Below, piece after piece: positions 23,830-33,700 of a stretch of DNA of 64,000 bases. The notes under the pieces were generated by a model that made no database searches, was not told where the DNA came from, and worked only from the letters and a program-made list of their open reading frames with translations. Position 1 is the stretch's first letter; each line of letters begins with the position of its first letter. A program made the position numbers and the translations under genes. Location: NCBI GenBank assembly GCA_020632795.1, contig JACKEV010000008.1:881452-945451 (forward strand). The letters run 5' to 3'. The stretch comes from Alphaproteobacteria bacterium. Its GTDB lineage: Bacteria > Myxococcota_A > UBA796 > CAJQPC01.

Positions 23830-25164
23830 ATGCACAGGATGCTGCTCCCCGCGCTGGTGCTGGCCCTCGGCTGCCGCACCACCGACGACACGACCACCGA
23901 CGACTCCACCGCCACGGTCAGCGACGCCGACGGCGACAGCTTCACCGTCGAGGCTGGCGACTGCGACGACGACGACCCGCTCATCAACCCCAACGCGGAC
24001 GAGGTCTGCGACGGGGTGGACAACAACTGCGACGGGGTGACCGACGAGGACGCCATCGATCGCCTGACCTTGTACGAGGACAACGACGGCGACGGCTACG
24101 GCGACGCCGAGGTGCGGGTCTGCGAGGCGGCTACGGGCCTGGTGGAGCAGGCCGGCGACTGCAACGACGACGACCTCAACGCATACCCGGGCGCCCCCGA
24201 CGACTGCGCGGCCGAGGATCTCAACTGCGACGGCGCGATCTCCGGGGATCAGGACGGCGACGGGTATCTGGACGCCCTCTGCGGCGGGGACGACTGCGAC
24301 GACAGCAGCGACGCGGTCTACCCGGGCGCGCCCACGGACTGCGGCGCCGACCATGACTGCGACGGGGCCCAGGACGACGACGTGGACGGGGACGGCTTCC
24401 TGTCGGCGTCCTGCGGCGGGGACGACTGTGACGACGCCGACGCGGCGGCCTTCCCGGGCCTGGGCGGCGCCTGCACGGCCGGCGCGACCTGCGACGAGAT
24501 CTCGGGGACCGCCTACAGCGGCGGGGACGGGCTCTACACCATCGACCCGGACGGCGCGGGCGGGGTCGACCCCTTCCCGGTGCTGTGCAGCTTCGACGAG
24601 GGCGTCGGCTGGACCCTGGCGCTGACCATCAACTCCATCAAGTCCCAGAACCACGACGACTTCGGCGCCGACTACGTGAACGTCGCCGCGCTGGCCGTGA
24701 CCCCCGAGGAGGCCTCCTCCACGGCGTACGCCCAGGAGGTGCAGGGCTGGCTGAACCTGAACCTCTTCGAGTACGACGTGATGCGGCTCGCGGCCTACGC
24801 GGACGGCGCGCGGACGTATATGTCCGACGACATCGACCGCGCCGAGTTGCGGATCTCTTTTGGCCAAGACGGGTATTACCTGTATAATGACGCGAACGGC
24901 TACTACTGGTGCGGCGGCACCCACGACTACACCGACAACGGCGTCGGTCAGGTCAACCAGCCGTCGGGCGCTCCGGCCGACTGCAAGGGCCACGGCAGCC
25001 TGGGCTCGGGCTGGGACTTCTCGGAGGCCGGGTACGACGGCGGCTACAACCAGGGGCTGACGAACTGCGGCGCGGACTACAGCTTCTGGATGCACAGCGC
25101 GTATGGCGCGGGCATGGTCTTCTACCCGAGCCCCGGGGCCGCGCAGTCGATCTGGGTGCGGTGA
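23830..25164 (+). CDS. MopE-like Asp-rich lipoprotein with a C-terminal fibrinogen-like domain
   Basis: 444 residues. Lipobox LALGC follows a short signal peptide (ATG 23830; ATG 23839 also possible). About residues 30-220 are MopE-type repeats: DADGDSF, DCDDDDPLINPNA, VDNNCDG, DNDGDGYGDAEV, DCNDDDLNAYPGA, DQDGDGYLDALCGGDDCDD, DVDGDGFLSASCGGDDCDD. These Asp-rich loops bind divalent ions. The C-terminal 220 residues (YTIDPDGAGGVDPFPVLCSFDEGVGWTL onward, ending FWMHSAYG) resemble a fibrinogen-C/intelectin-like lectin fold. Probably a surface protein binding calcium and glycans. Stands alone, divergent from the EamA gene. Confidence 0.8.
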   Translation: MHRMLLPALVLALGCRTTDDTTTDDSTATVSDADGDSFTVEAGDCDDDDPLINPNADEVCDGVDNNCDGVTDEDAIDRLTLYEDNDGDGYGDAEVRVCEAATGLVEQAGDCNDDDLNAYPGAPDDCAAEDLNCDGAISGDQDGDGYLDALCGGDDCDDSSDAVYPGAPTDCGADHDCDGAQDDDVDGDGFLSASCGGDDCDDADAAAFPGLGGACTAGATCDEISGTAYSGGDGLYTIDPDGAGGVDPFPVLCSFDEGVGWTLALTINSIKSQNHDDFGADYVNVAALAVTPEEASSTAYAQEVQGWLNLNLFEYDVMRLAAYADGARTYMSDDIDRAELRISFGQDGYYLYNDANGYYWCGGTHDYTDNGVGQVNQPSGAPADCKGHGSLGSGWDFSEAGYDGGYNQGLTNCGADYSFWMHSAYGAGMVFYPSPGAAQSIWVR

Positions 25165-25779
25165 CTACCTGCTGAGCTGCCCGCTGCGCAGCCGCAGCGT
25201 CCCCTCCAGGGTCCAGGTGCGCTCGTCGCCGCTGCCCCAGGCCAGGTCCGGCCCGGCGGAGGTGCACAGCAGATCGACGTTGAGGGCCAGCTCGTCCAGC
25301 TCGGCGAGCCGCTCGGTCGCGCCGGTCGGCGCGGCGGGCACCACCTCGCGCACCATCACGTTGCCACGGCAGGGGATGGGGGGCAGCCCGAAGCCGTCGG
25401 CCCGGTCGGTGTCCCGCACCGAATAGGACGCCGCGAAGCCGCTCTCCTGGAGCCCCAGGCGGTTGCCGGCCAGCAGCTCGGGGCCCAGGCGCAGCCAGAA
25501 GCGGCCCTCGTAGGCCGTGGCCGCCCAGGGGTAGTGATCCTCCCGCAGGATCGCGACGCCCTCCACCGCCAGGCCCTCGGCCCCCGGATCGTCCACCGGG
25601 ACCAGCGGGACGGCGAGGAAGAGGGCCTCCTGGCCGTCCAGGCGCACCCGAAGCTCCGCCTCCACCCAGAGGCTTCGCTGGCCGCCCTGGTCGACCATGT
25701 AGTCGAGCAGGAACAGCAGCGGGACGAGGGCGGCCAGCAGGAGGAGCAGGAGATTGAACGAGGAGCGACCACGTCCCAT
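25165..25779 (-). CDS. Membrane-anchored protein of unknown function
   Basis: 204 residues. A Leu-rich N-terminal helix (FNLLLLLLAALVPLLFLLDYMV) anchors a mostly beta periplasmic domain with two or three Cys (PCRGNV, LLCTSAG). I do not recognise the family. It abuts the stop of the MopE-like gene and is divergent from the glycosyltransferase gene 38 bases away. No strong ribosome binding site before ATG 25779. Confidence 0.55.
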   Translation of the reverse strand: MGRGRSSFNLLLLLLAALVPLLFLLDYMVDQGGQRSLWVEAELRVRLDGQEALFLAVPLVPVDDPGAEGLAVEGVAILREDHYPWAATAYEGRFWLRLGPELLAGNRLGLQESGFAASYSVRDTDRADGFGLPPIPCRGNVMVREVVPAAPTGATERLAELDELALNVDLLCTSAGPDLAWGSGDERTWTLEGTLRLRSGQLSR

Positions 25780-25817
25780 GACAGGCCCAGCGTAGCATCC
25801 GGCGTTAGGAGGGGGCC

Positions 25818-26999
25818 ATGATGACCGTCCTGACGTGGCTGCTGCGGGCGCTGCTGGCGCTGATCATCCTGGGCTGGCTGGCGACCTTCTTCCGGGTGCG
25901 CGCGCGTCGCCTCAACCCGCGCTGGGGGCTCACCCCCGAAGACCCGCCGGCCGCCTCGGACGTCCGCGTGTCGGTGGTCATCCCCGCCCGCGACGAGGAG
26001 GACAACCTGGGGGCCTGCCTGGACAGCGTGCTCGCCCAGGATCACCCCAACCTGCAGATCGTGGTGCAGGACGACGGCTCCACCGACCGCACCGGGGCCA
26101 TCCTGGCCGAGTACGCCGCCCGGGACGACCGCGTCCACGCGCTGACCGGCGGCGACGCCCTGCCCGAGGGCTGGTTCGGCAAGCCCTGGGCCCTGGAGCG
26201 CGCCCAGCGCGCGGCGGACGGCGACTGGCTGGTCTTCATCGACGCCGACGTGCGCCTGCACCCGGCGGCGGTCTCCCGGGCGGTGGGCTACGGGGAGCGC
26301 GAGGGCCTGGGCATGGTCACCGGCTTCGGCACCCTGGTGAACGGGTCGTTCTGGGAGAAGGTCCTCCAGCCGGCGGTGGCGGGCATGATCCTCATGGGCA
26401 ACGACCTCGACGAGGTCAACGACCCCGACAAGCCCGATCGCAACATGGCCAGCGGCCAGTTCATCGCGGTGCGCCGGGACGCCTACGAGCAGCTCGGCCG
26501 CCACGAGGCCGTCAAGGCCGACATCCTGGACGATGTGGGCCTGGCCCGCGCGGCGGTGGCCGCCGGGGTGCGCTACCACTGCCTGTTCCTGCGGCAGCTC
26601 TACCGCGTGCGCATGTACACCAGCCTGCGGGAGATCTGGGACGGCTGGTCCAAGAACCTCTTCGCCGGCATGCACTACTCCTGGGGCGTGGTGGTCGGGG
26701 TGGAGCTGTTCCTGTTCGTCTACATCGTGCTGGGGCCGCTGCTGGCGGTGCTGGGGGGGCTGGGCCTCGTGGGCCCGGAGTGGCTGGTGTGGGGGCTGGT
26801 GCAGCTCCTCGTGATGCAGGCCGTGCGGGCCTACATGGACCGCATCTGGGGCAACCCGCTGGTCTACGGGCTCACCCACGCCCCCGCCAACCTGATGCTG
26901 ATGGCGTTGATCGTGAACTCCGGGCTGCGCAGCCGGGGCGCGGGGGTGCGCTGGCGGGGGCGGACCTACGTGCTGGACAGTCCCCCGGAGCGGCGCTGA
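25818..26999 (+). CDS. Family 2 glycosyltransferase, membrane-bound
   Basis: 393 residues. One N-terminal helix (LLRALLALIILGWLATFF), then a GT-A domain: VSVVIPARDEEDNL, nucleotide-binding QDDGSTDRTGA, the metal-binding DADVRLHP (DXD) near residue 145, and the acceptor/base region DILDDVGLAR, closing with QLYRVRMY. Two or three C-terminal helices follow. The layout is that of lipid or carotenoid glucosyltransferases (CrtQ/CruC-like) and HpnB. It would add a sugar to a membrane lipid on the cytoplasmic face; the acceptor is not deducible. GGAGG ahead of ATG 25818. Confidence 0.8.
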   Translation: MMTVLTWLLRALLALIILGWLATFFRVRARRLNPRWGLTPEDPPAASDVRVSVVIPARDEEDNLGACLDSVLAQDHPNLQIVVQDDGSTDRTGAILAEYAARDDRVHALTGGDALPEGWFGKPWALERAQRAADGDWLVFIDADVRLHPAAVSRAVGYGEREGLGMVTGFGTLVNGSFWEKVLQPAVAGMILMGNDLDEVNDPDKPDRNMASGQFIAVRRDAYEQLGRHEAVKADILDDVGLARAAVAAGVRYHCLFLRQLYRVRMYTSLREIWDGWSKNLFAGMHYSWGVVVGVELFLFVYIVLGPLLAVLGGLGLVGPEWLVWGLVQLLVMQAVRAYMDRIWGNPLVYGLTHAPANLMLMALIVNSGLRSRGAGVRWRGRTYVLDSPPERR

Positions 27000-27113
27000 A
27001 ACAGGGCTGATGAGCGGGAAGGGTTGTGATAGGTTGACTCTTCCCCCCCTGGCGACGCCCTCGGGCCGGGCATGAGCGTTCGGTCTGCATCGCCGCACCG
27101 AGAAGGCGATCGA

Positions 27114-29579
27114 ATGACTCGTCGGACCTCGCTCCTCCTGCTGGGATTCAGCGCGTTTTCAGCCTGCAAGGGGGACAATACGGACACCGGGCCGAGCGCG
27201 GCGCCCCACGTCGAGATCACGCTCCCCGAGGAGGGCGCGACCCTCAACGCCAGCGAGCAGGTCCTCTTCGAGGCCCTTGTCTCCGACGACGTCGACGCCC
27301 CCGACGCGCTGGGGATCGCCTGGACGGACGAAGACGGCGCGCTCCTCAACGACGACCCCGCCGACGCCGCCGGGATCGCGGGCTTCACCTGGGAGGAGCC
27401 CCCCTGGGGCGACCACGTCGTCGACCTCACCGTTACCGACGCCGACGGCCTCACCAGCACCGCCTCGGTCACCTTCACCTTCAACAACGCGCCCCCCACC
27501 ATCGACGCCGTGCAGATCGTGCCGGAGGCGCCCACCGTCTCCGACAACCTGCGCTGCACCTGGTCCGGCTACGCCGACCCGGAGGGTGACCCGGACCAGT
27601 GCGTCGCCGCCTGGCTGCTGAACGGAAACCCGGCGGGCGAGGGCGCCGACTTCCCCGGCCGGGTCGCGCGGGGCGACGAGGTCACCTGCACGGTCACCCC
27701 CTACGACGGCTACTCCGAGGGGGAGCCCCTCAGCGACGTCGTGGTCATCGACAACAACCCCCCCGTCCTGGACGGGGCCACGCTGTCGCCGGACCCGGCC
27801 TACGAGGGCGACACCCTCTCCTGCTCGGTGGGCACGGTGAGCGACGAGGACGGCGACCCCGTCACCTTCCGGTACGCCTGGACGGTGTCAGGGGTCGACG
27901 CGGGCGTGTCCGGCTCGTCCCTGGACTCGGACGACTTCGACAAGGGGGACCGGGTGGTCTGCACCGTGACCCCCACCGACGGCCTGACCGACGGCGCGCC
28001 GGTGGAGAGCAACGCGGTCACCATCGGGAACACCGCCCCGACCGTGGGCACCGTCAGCCTGACACCGGCTGCGCCCACCGAGGCGGACACCCTGAGCTGC
28101 CAGGCCAACGCCAGCGACCTGGACCCGGCCGACAGCCCCTCCTTGAGCTACGCCTGGACGGTGAACGGCAGCGACCCGGGGATCACCGACAGCACGCTGG
28201 ACTCGGGCCACTTCGACAAGGGGCACGAGGTGCGCTGCACGGTCACCGCCGACGACGGCGCCGACACCGGGAGCGGCCAGAGCGCGCCCGTGACCGTGGT
28301 CAACGCCGCGCCGGTCATCAGCAGCGTGAGCCTCACCCCCACCGCCCCGGTGGAGGGCGACACGCTGAGCTGCACGGCCAGCGCCAGCGACCTGGACCCG
28401 GCCGACACGGTCCGCCTGACCTACGCCTGGACGGTGGAGGGCAGCGACCCGGGGGTGACCTCGCGCACCCTGTCGTCGAGCTGGTTCAGCCGCGACCAGG
28501 AGGTGACCTGCACGGTGACCGCCAGCGACGGCACCGCCATCGACGTGGAGACCAGCGCGACCGTGACGGTGCAGAACTCCGCGCCGACCCTCACCGGGGT
28601 GACCCTGTCGCCGGATCCGGCCTACGAGGGCGACACCCTGACCTGCACCCCCCAGGGCGGCGCGGACGCGGACGGCGACGGCGTGGACTACAGCTACGCC
28701 TGGCGCGTGGACAACGCCGACCCCGGGCCGACCACCGCCACCCTGGGCTCGACGTACTTCGACCGCGATCAGGACGTGAACTGCACGGTGACCCCGGACG
28801 ACGGCGACCTGAGCGGCGCTGCCGTGACCAGCGCGGACCTCACCATCTCCAACACGCCGCCGACCGCGCCCGCGGTGTCCATGAGCCCGGCCAGCCCGAC
28901 CTCCGCCGATGACCTGGTCTGCGACCTGGACACGGCCTCGACCGACGCCGACAACGACAGCATCTCCTACAACGTCTACTGGACCGTGGACAGCGTCACC
29001 CACACCGGCACCACGACCACCACGACGATCTCCGGCGACACGGTGCCGGCCTCGGAGCTGAGCGCCGGGGAGGTCTGGCAGTGCTTCATGGAGGGCGACG
29101 ACGGCACCGACGCCGGCCCCCAGGGGTCCTCGGCCGCGGTGGCCGTGCTCCCCCAGGAGCTGATCTACGACATCACGCGGGGCGACCTGATCGACCAGAA
29201 CAGCACCTGCAGCACCACGGCCTACGCGTCCGTGTACAACGGCTGCACCGGGGACTGGGGCTTCACCTGGACCGACACCGCCGTGCTCCCGCCGGTCAGC
29301 GTCACCGTGGAGCTGAACCACGGCATCATGTGCAGCTCGTCCACCGCCAAGGCCCCGTCGCTCAACGGCGTCTCGGCCGGCAGCTTCTCGCTGACCGGCG
29401 GGACCTGCGAGTGCGACCCGGCCACCAGCGTGGTGAGCTGGAGCTTGACCAACATCTCCGGCTACCAGGTGGGCACGACGAACACCTTCACGATCAACGC
29501 CGGGAGCAGCTGCGAGGGCATCACCGCGAACCCCTCCTGGGGGAGCGGGATCTACGCCCGGGTGATCGTGGGGTACTGA
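27114..29579 (+). CDS. Lipoprotein with tandem Ig-like (PKD-type) repeats
   Basis: 821 residues. Signal peptide with lipobox FSAC and Lys at +2 (ACKGDN, as in the FG-GAP lipoprotein at 15227). The body is at least six Ig-like domains of about 95 residues, each with SPDPAYEGDTLSC- or TPTAPVEGDTLSC-type openings, YAWTV near the middle and a paired Cys closing at VTCTVT or VVCTVT. A C-terminal Cys-rich domain (NSTCSTTAYASVYNGCTG, CECDPATS) differs. Such tandem Ig stalks present adhesins away from the cell. The repeats at DNA level are partly near-identical, so recombination is likely. It stands as a single gene. Confidence 0.8.
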   Translation: MTRRTSLLLLGFSAFSACKGDNTDTGPSAAPHVEITLPEEGATLNASEQVLFEALVSDDVDAPDALGIAWTDEDGALLNDDPADAAGIAGFTWEEPPWGDHVVDLTVTDADGLTSTASVTFTFNNAPPTIDAVQIVPEAPTVSDNLRCTWSGYADPEGDPDQCVAAWLLNGNPAGEGADFPGRVARGDEVTCTVTPYDGYSEGEPLSDVVVIDNNPPVLDGATLSPDPAYEGDTLSCSVGTVSDEDGDPVTFRYAWTVSGVDAGVSGSSLDSDDFDKGDRVVCTVTPTDGLTDGAPVESNAVTIGNTAPTVGTVSLTPAAPTEADTLSCQANASDLDPADSPSLSYAWTVNGSDPGITDSTLDSGHFDKGHEVRCTVTADDGADTGSGQSAPVTVVNAAPVISSVSLTPTAPVEGDTLSCTASASDLDPADTVRLTYAWTVEGSDPGVTSRTLSSSWFSRDQEVTCTVTASDGTAIDVETSATVTVQNSAPTLTGVTLSPDPAYEGDTLTCTPQGGADADGDGVDYSYAWRVDNADPGPTTATLGSTYFDRDQDVNCTVTPDDGDLSGAAVTSADLTISNTPPTAPAVSMSPASPTSADDLVCDLDTASTDADNDSISYNVYWTVDSVTHTGTTTTTTISGDTVPASELSAGEVWQCFMEGDDGTDAGPQGSSAAVAVLPQELIYDITRGDLIDQNSTCSTTAYASVYNGCTGDWGFTWTDTAVLPPVSVTVELNHGIMCSSSTAKAPSLNGVSAGSFSLTGGTCECDPATSVVSWSLTNISGYQVGTTNTFTINAGSSCEGITANPSWGSGIYARVIVGY

Positions 29580-29580
29580 G

Positions 29581-30795
29581 CTACCACACGCCCCGCGCGG
29601 CCTCGACCTCGGCCAGCGCCGCGCCCAGCTCGGCCTGGGCCTGGGCGAGGGCCACCGCCGCGTTGTCCCGGGCCTGCCGGGCGGCGAGCCAGGCGGTGAT
29701 GTCCTCCAGCTCGTTGGCGTAGCGCTCGTCGACCAGCTCCAGGGCGGCCTGGGCTGCGGTGAGGGCCTCTTCACGGGCCTCCAGCCCGGCGCGGGCGGCC
29801 TGCAGGCGCAGCTCGGCGCTGACCCGGGCGACGTCGAGGGCCTGCCGCTGGTCGTCCAGGGCGGCCTCGGCGGCGCGGACCCGGGCGCGGTCGGCCTGGA
29901 TCTCCCGGGCCCCCGCGCCCCCGGCCACGATGGGCACGTCCACCCCGACGCTGGCGGACCAGCCGGGGCCGGACTCGCCCCCGGTGACGGCGTACTGCGC
30001 CCCGGTGGCCGAGGCGGACACGGTGGGCGCCCGGTCGAGCACGGCGGCGGTGCGGGTGGCCTCGGCCGCGCCCAGGGCCTCGCGGGCGGCGACCAGGGCG
30101 GGGTGCTCGGCGGGGCCCTCCAGGGCGGGGGCCCACTGGACCGGGTCGAGGGCGCAGCGGCCGTTGACCTCCGCGCGGATGAGGCCCTGCAGCTCAGCGC
30201 AGCGGGCCCCGGCGCGGCCCTCAGCCTCCAGGAGGCGGCTGTGGAGGACGGCGGCGGCGGCCCGGGCCTGCGCGGCGTCGGCGGGGGGGCGCAGGCCGGC
30301 CTCAGCCAGGGAGGCCACCGCGTCGGCGGCTTCGCGGGCGTCCTCCCAGGCCACCCGCAGGGCGGCGACCTCCTCGGAGGCGGCCAGGGCGGCAGCGTAG
30401 GTGCTGGTGGCCGCGCGGCGGGCGTCGACCATCGCCCAGTCCACCATCGCGGACTGGCCCCGGGCGGTGCGGCGCGCGGCGCTGGCGGCGGCCCAGCCCC
30501 CCGGGTCCACCAGGGTCCAGCTCGCGGTGAGCCCCACCCCGAGCTGGTTCTGGATCGGCCGCGGGAAGCCGAAGGCGGTCAGGCCGGCGCCCGTGCTGGC
30601 GTCGGCGAAGCCCACCACCGAGGGCAGGCTGCCGGCCAGCACCACCCCGGCGTCCCCTGCGGCGGCGTCGGCGTCCGCGCGGGCCCGCTCCACCGCCAGG
30701 GAGCGCTCGGCGGCCACGCGGCGGGCCTCTCCGAGGTCCAGCGCCAGCGCGCCCTGCGGAAGAGCGAGCAGCAACAAGGCCGATGAAACGGGCAT
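29581..30795 (-). CDS. TolC-type outer-membrane efflux protein
   Basis: 404 residues. A signal peptide (ALLLLALPQGALA) is followed by two outer-membrane-efflux halves of long Ala-rich coiled helices and short beta segments (FGFPRPIQNQLGVGLTASWTLVDPGG; SASVGVDVPIVAGGAGAREIQADRARVRAAEAAL; ELVDERYANELEDITAWLAARQ). It is the exit channel of the RND pump whose permease gene ends in the same bases as this ATG (TGATG). Slightly shorter than TolC (about 470 mature residues). Confidence 0.85.
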   Translation of the reverse strand: MPVSSALLLLALPQGALALDLGEARRVAAERSLAVERARADADAAAGDAGVVLAGSLPSVVGFADASTGAGLTAFGFPRPIQNQLGVGLTASWTLVDPGGWAAASAARRTARGQSAMVDWAMVDARRAATSTYAAALAASEEVAALRVAWEDAREAADAVASLAEAGLRPPADAAQARAAAAVLHSRLLEAEGRAGARCAELQGLIRAEVNGRCALDPVQWAPALEGPAEHPALVAAREALGAAEATRTAAVLDRAPTVSASATGAQYAVTGGESGPGWSASVGVDVPIVAGGAGAREIQADRARVRAAEAALDDQRQALDVARVSAELRLQAARAGLEAREEALTAAQAALELVDERYANELEDITAWLAARQARDNAAVALAQAQAELGAALAEVEAARGVW

Positions 30796-33700
30796 CAGCG
30801 CACCCCCCGCAGCCGCCAGGTCAGCGCGAACAGGGCCGGCACCACGAACAGCGTGAGCGCCGTCGACAGCGCCAGCCCCCCCAGCACGATGGCGCCGACC
30901 CCCCGGTACAGCTCGGAGCCCGAGCCCGGGAAGAGCACCAGCGGCGTGAGCCCCGCCAGGGACGTCAGGCTGCTCATGAAGATGGGCCGCACCCGCCCCC
31001 GCACCGCCTCGGCCACCGAGACCGGCAGGGCGTCGCCCTCCCGCAGCCGGGCCAGGGCCCCGTCCACGATGAGGATGGCGTTGTTCACCACCACACCGAT
31101 GAGGATGATGAAGCCCAGGGCCGTCATCATGTCCAGCGGCTGGGCGCCCAGGAAGGTGTCGACCAGCCACAGGCCCACCAGGCCCCCCGCCCCGGCCAGG
31201 GGCACGGTGACCAGGATGACCAGGGGCGCGAGGAAGTCCTCGAACAGCGCGGCCATGAGCAGGAAGCTGATGACCACCGCCAGCAGCAGGGTCTGCCCCA
31301 TGCGGAGCTGGGCGCCGGTGAGCTTGTCGGCCACGCCGGCCAGGGTGACCCGCACGTCCGAGGGGAGGCGCCCGTCGGCCCGCATCGGCGCGATGATCTG
31401 CTCCCGCAGGATCTGCATCGCCTCCTCGACCGCCACGTCGTCCGGCGGGGAGACCTGGAGGGTGATGGCCCGGCGGCGCTCGATGCGGCGGATGGTGGTG
31501 GGGGAGAGGGTCTCCACCAGGTCGGCCACCGCGGAGAGGGGCACCACCGCGCCGGCCGGGGTGGCGATGGGCGCGGCCATCAGCGCCCCGGGGGACGCGG
31601 GCTCGGGCGCCGCCTGGACGACCACGTCGACCTGGGGCTCGCCGGGCTGGCCCAGCTCCCCGACGATGCGGCCGTCGATCATGGCGTCCACCGCCGCGCC
31701 CACCCGGGCGGGGGTCAGGCCGAGGCGGGCGGCGTCCTCGCGGCGGGCCAGGACCCGAAGCTCAGGGCCCCCGGCGTCCAGGGAGGGGATGGGGCGGGTC
31801 TGGGCGTCGGGCAGGGCCTGCGCGATGGCGCCCATCATCTGGCCGCCGACCGAGACCAGAGCGCCGATGTCCGAGCCGGACAGCTCCACCTCCACCGAGC
31901 GCCCGCCGCCGATGCTGCGCCCGAACAGGCTGGCCTGGGTGGCGATGCCGAAGATGCCGGGGACCTCCCGCAGCACGCCGCGCACGAAGCCGACGACCTC
32001 GCCGATGCGCGCGGGGTCCTCGGCGCTCGCACCCATGAAGCCCTGGCCGGGCAGGGCGGCGAAGAAGGTGCGGCCGATGGCGGGCACGCCGTCGACCTCC
32101 GCGCCCATGTGCTCGACGATGCGGCCCTGGACGTACTCGCCGATCTCGCCCATCTCCTCGACCGAGTAGCCCGGGGGCGGGACGACGATGCCGAACATGA
32201 AGTTGCGGTTGCCGGTGGGCAGGTACTCCATCGGCGGCAGCAGGGTGACCACCAGCAGTACGGCGCCCCCCAGGGCCACGACCACGGCGCCGATGGAGCG
32301 CGGGGTGGAGGCCACCAGGCGGGTGACCGTGTCGGTGATGCCGTTGCGGACCCGCGCGCCGAAGGAGGCGCTCTCGGCGCCCCCCTCCTCGGGGTCCTCG
32401 GCGCTGAGCAGGCGCGCCGAGAAGCTGGGGATGACCAGCACCGAGACCACCAGCGACAGGAACACCGCGACGGTGATGGCCACGGCCACGTCGCGCAGCA
32501 GCTCGCCGACCTCGTCCTGCCACTGGATGACCGGGATGAAGACCGCCGCGGTGGTCAAGGTGGAGGCGACGATGGCCCCCCACACCTCGCGGGTGCCCTC
32601 CAGGGCGGCCTGGGCGGCGGGGACCCCGCGCTTGCGCCAGGTGTCGATGTTCTCCAGCACCACGATGGCGTTGTCGACCACCATGCCCACGGCGAATGCC
32701 ATGCCCGCCAGCGAGACCACGTTCACGCTGCGGCCCAGCAGGGACATGCCCAGCACCGTGCCCATCACGCAGACCGGGATGGCGGTGGCCACGACCGCCG
32801 AGGCCGACACGCTGCGCAGGAACAGCAGCAGGACGACCACCGCGAGCGCGCCGCCCAGCAGCAGGTTGTTGCGCACCAGGGCCAGCGCGCCGTTGATGTA
32901 GGCGGTCTGGTCGCTGACCACGACCAGCTCCATGCCCCGGGGGGCGAGCAGGGTCTCGTTGACCTCGGCGGTGGTGGCGAGGATCTCCTGGGTGACCTCC
33001 AGCACGTTGGAGCCAGCCTCGCGGTCGAACAGCAAGGCCATCGACTCCTGGCCGTCGCTGAACACCTTGCGTTCGAACTTGCGCAGGTCCATGCGGGCGG
33101 TGGCGACGTCGCCCAGGCGGACAGGGTTGCCCTGGGCGTCCACCGCGAGCACCACCGACTCGAGCTGCTCGGCGACGGCCGGGGCGACCTCGGTGCGCAC
33201 CACGTAGCGGCGCTTGCCCAGGTCGAGGGTGCCCCCGGAGACGTCGCGCAGCTCGCCCTGCACCGCGGCGGTGAGGGTGTCGACGGTCAGGCCCCGGGCG
33301 GCCAGCGCGGCGGGGTCGAAGGTGACCGCGAGCTGGGTGTCCCGGCCGCCGAAGAAGCGGACGCCGGCCACCCCGGGGATGCGCTCGAAGATGGGGATGA
33401 TCTGCTGGTCGGCCCAGGTGCGGTAGGGGTTGATGGGCCGGCCGTCGGTGGCCCGGAAGATGATGACCGCCAGAGGCGGGCCCGCGGAGTCCGCGGTGGA
33501 CAGCACCGGCTCGCGGGCGGCGTCGGGGTAGTCGGGGACCTGGCCCAGGCGGTTGGAGGTGCGGACGAGGGCCTCCTCGATGGAGGTGCCCACGTCGAAC
33601 TCCAGCGTGATGGTGCCCTGGCCGTTCTGGGCCTCGGAGATCATGCGCTGGAGGCCCGTGACGCTCTTGAGGGCTTCTTCCTGCTCCAGCAGGATCTCCC

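Noticed and set aside
27700..28900. Regular repeats in the Ig-stalk gene considered as a repeat array element
   Set aside because: Periodicity matches about 95-residue protein domains in one open frame.
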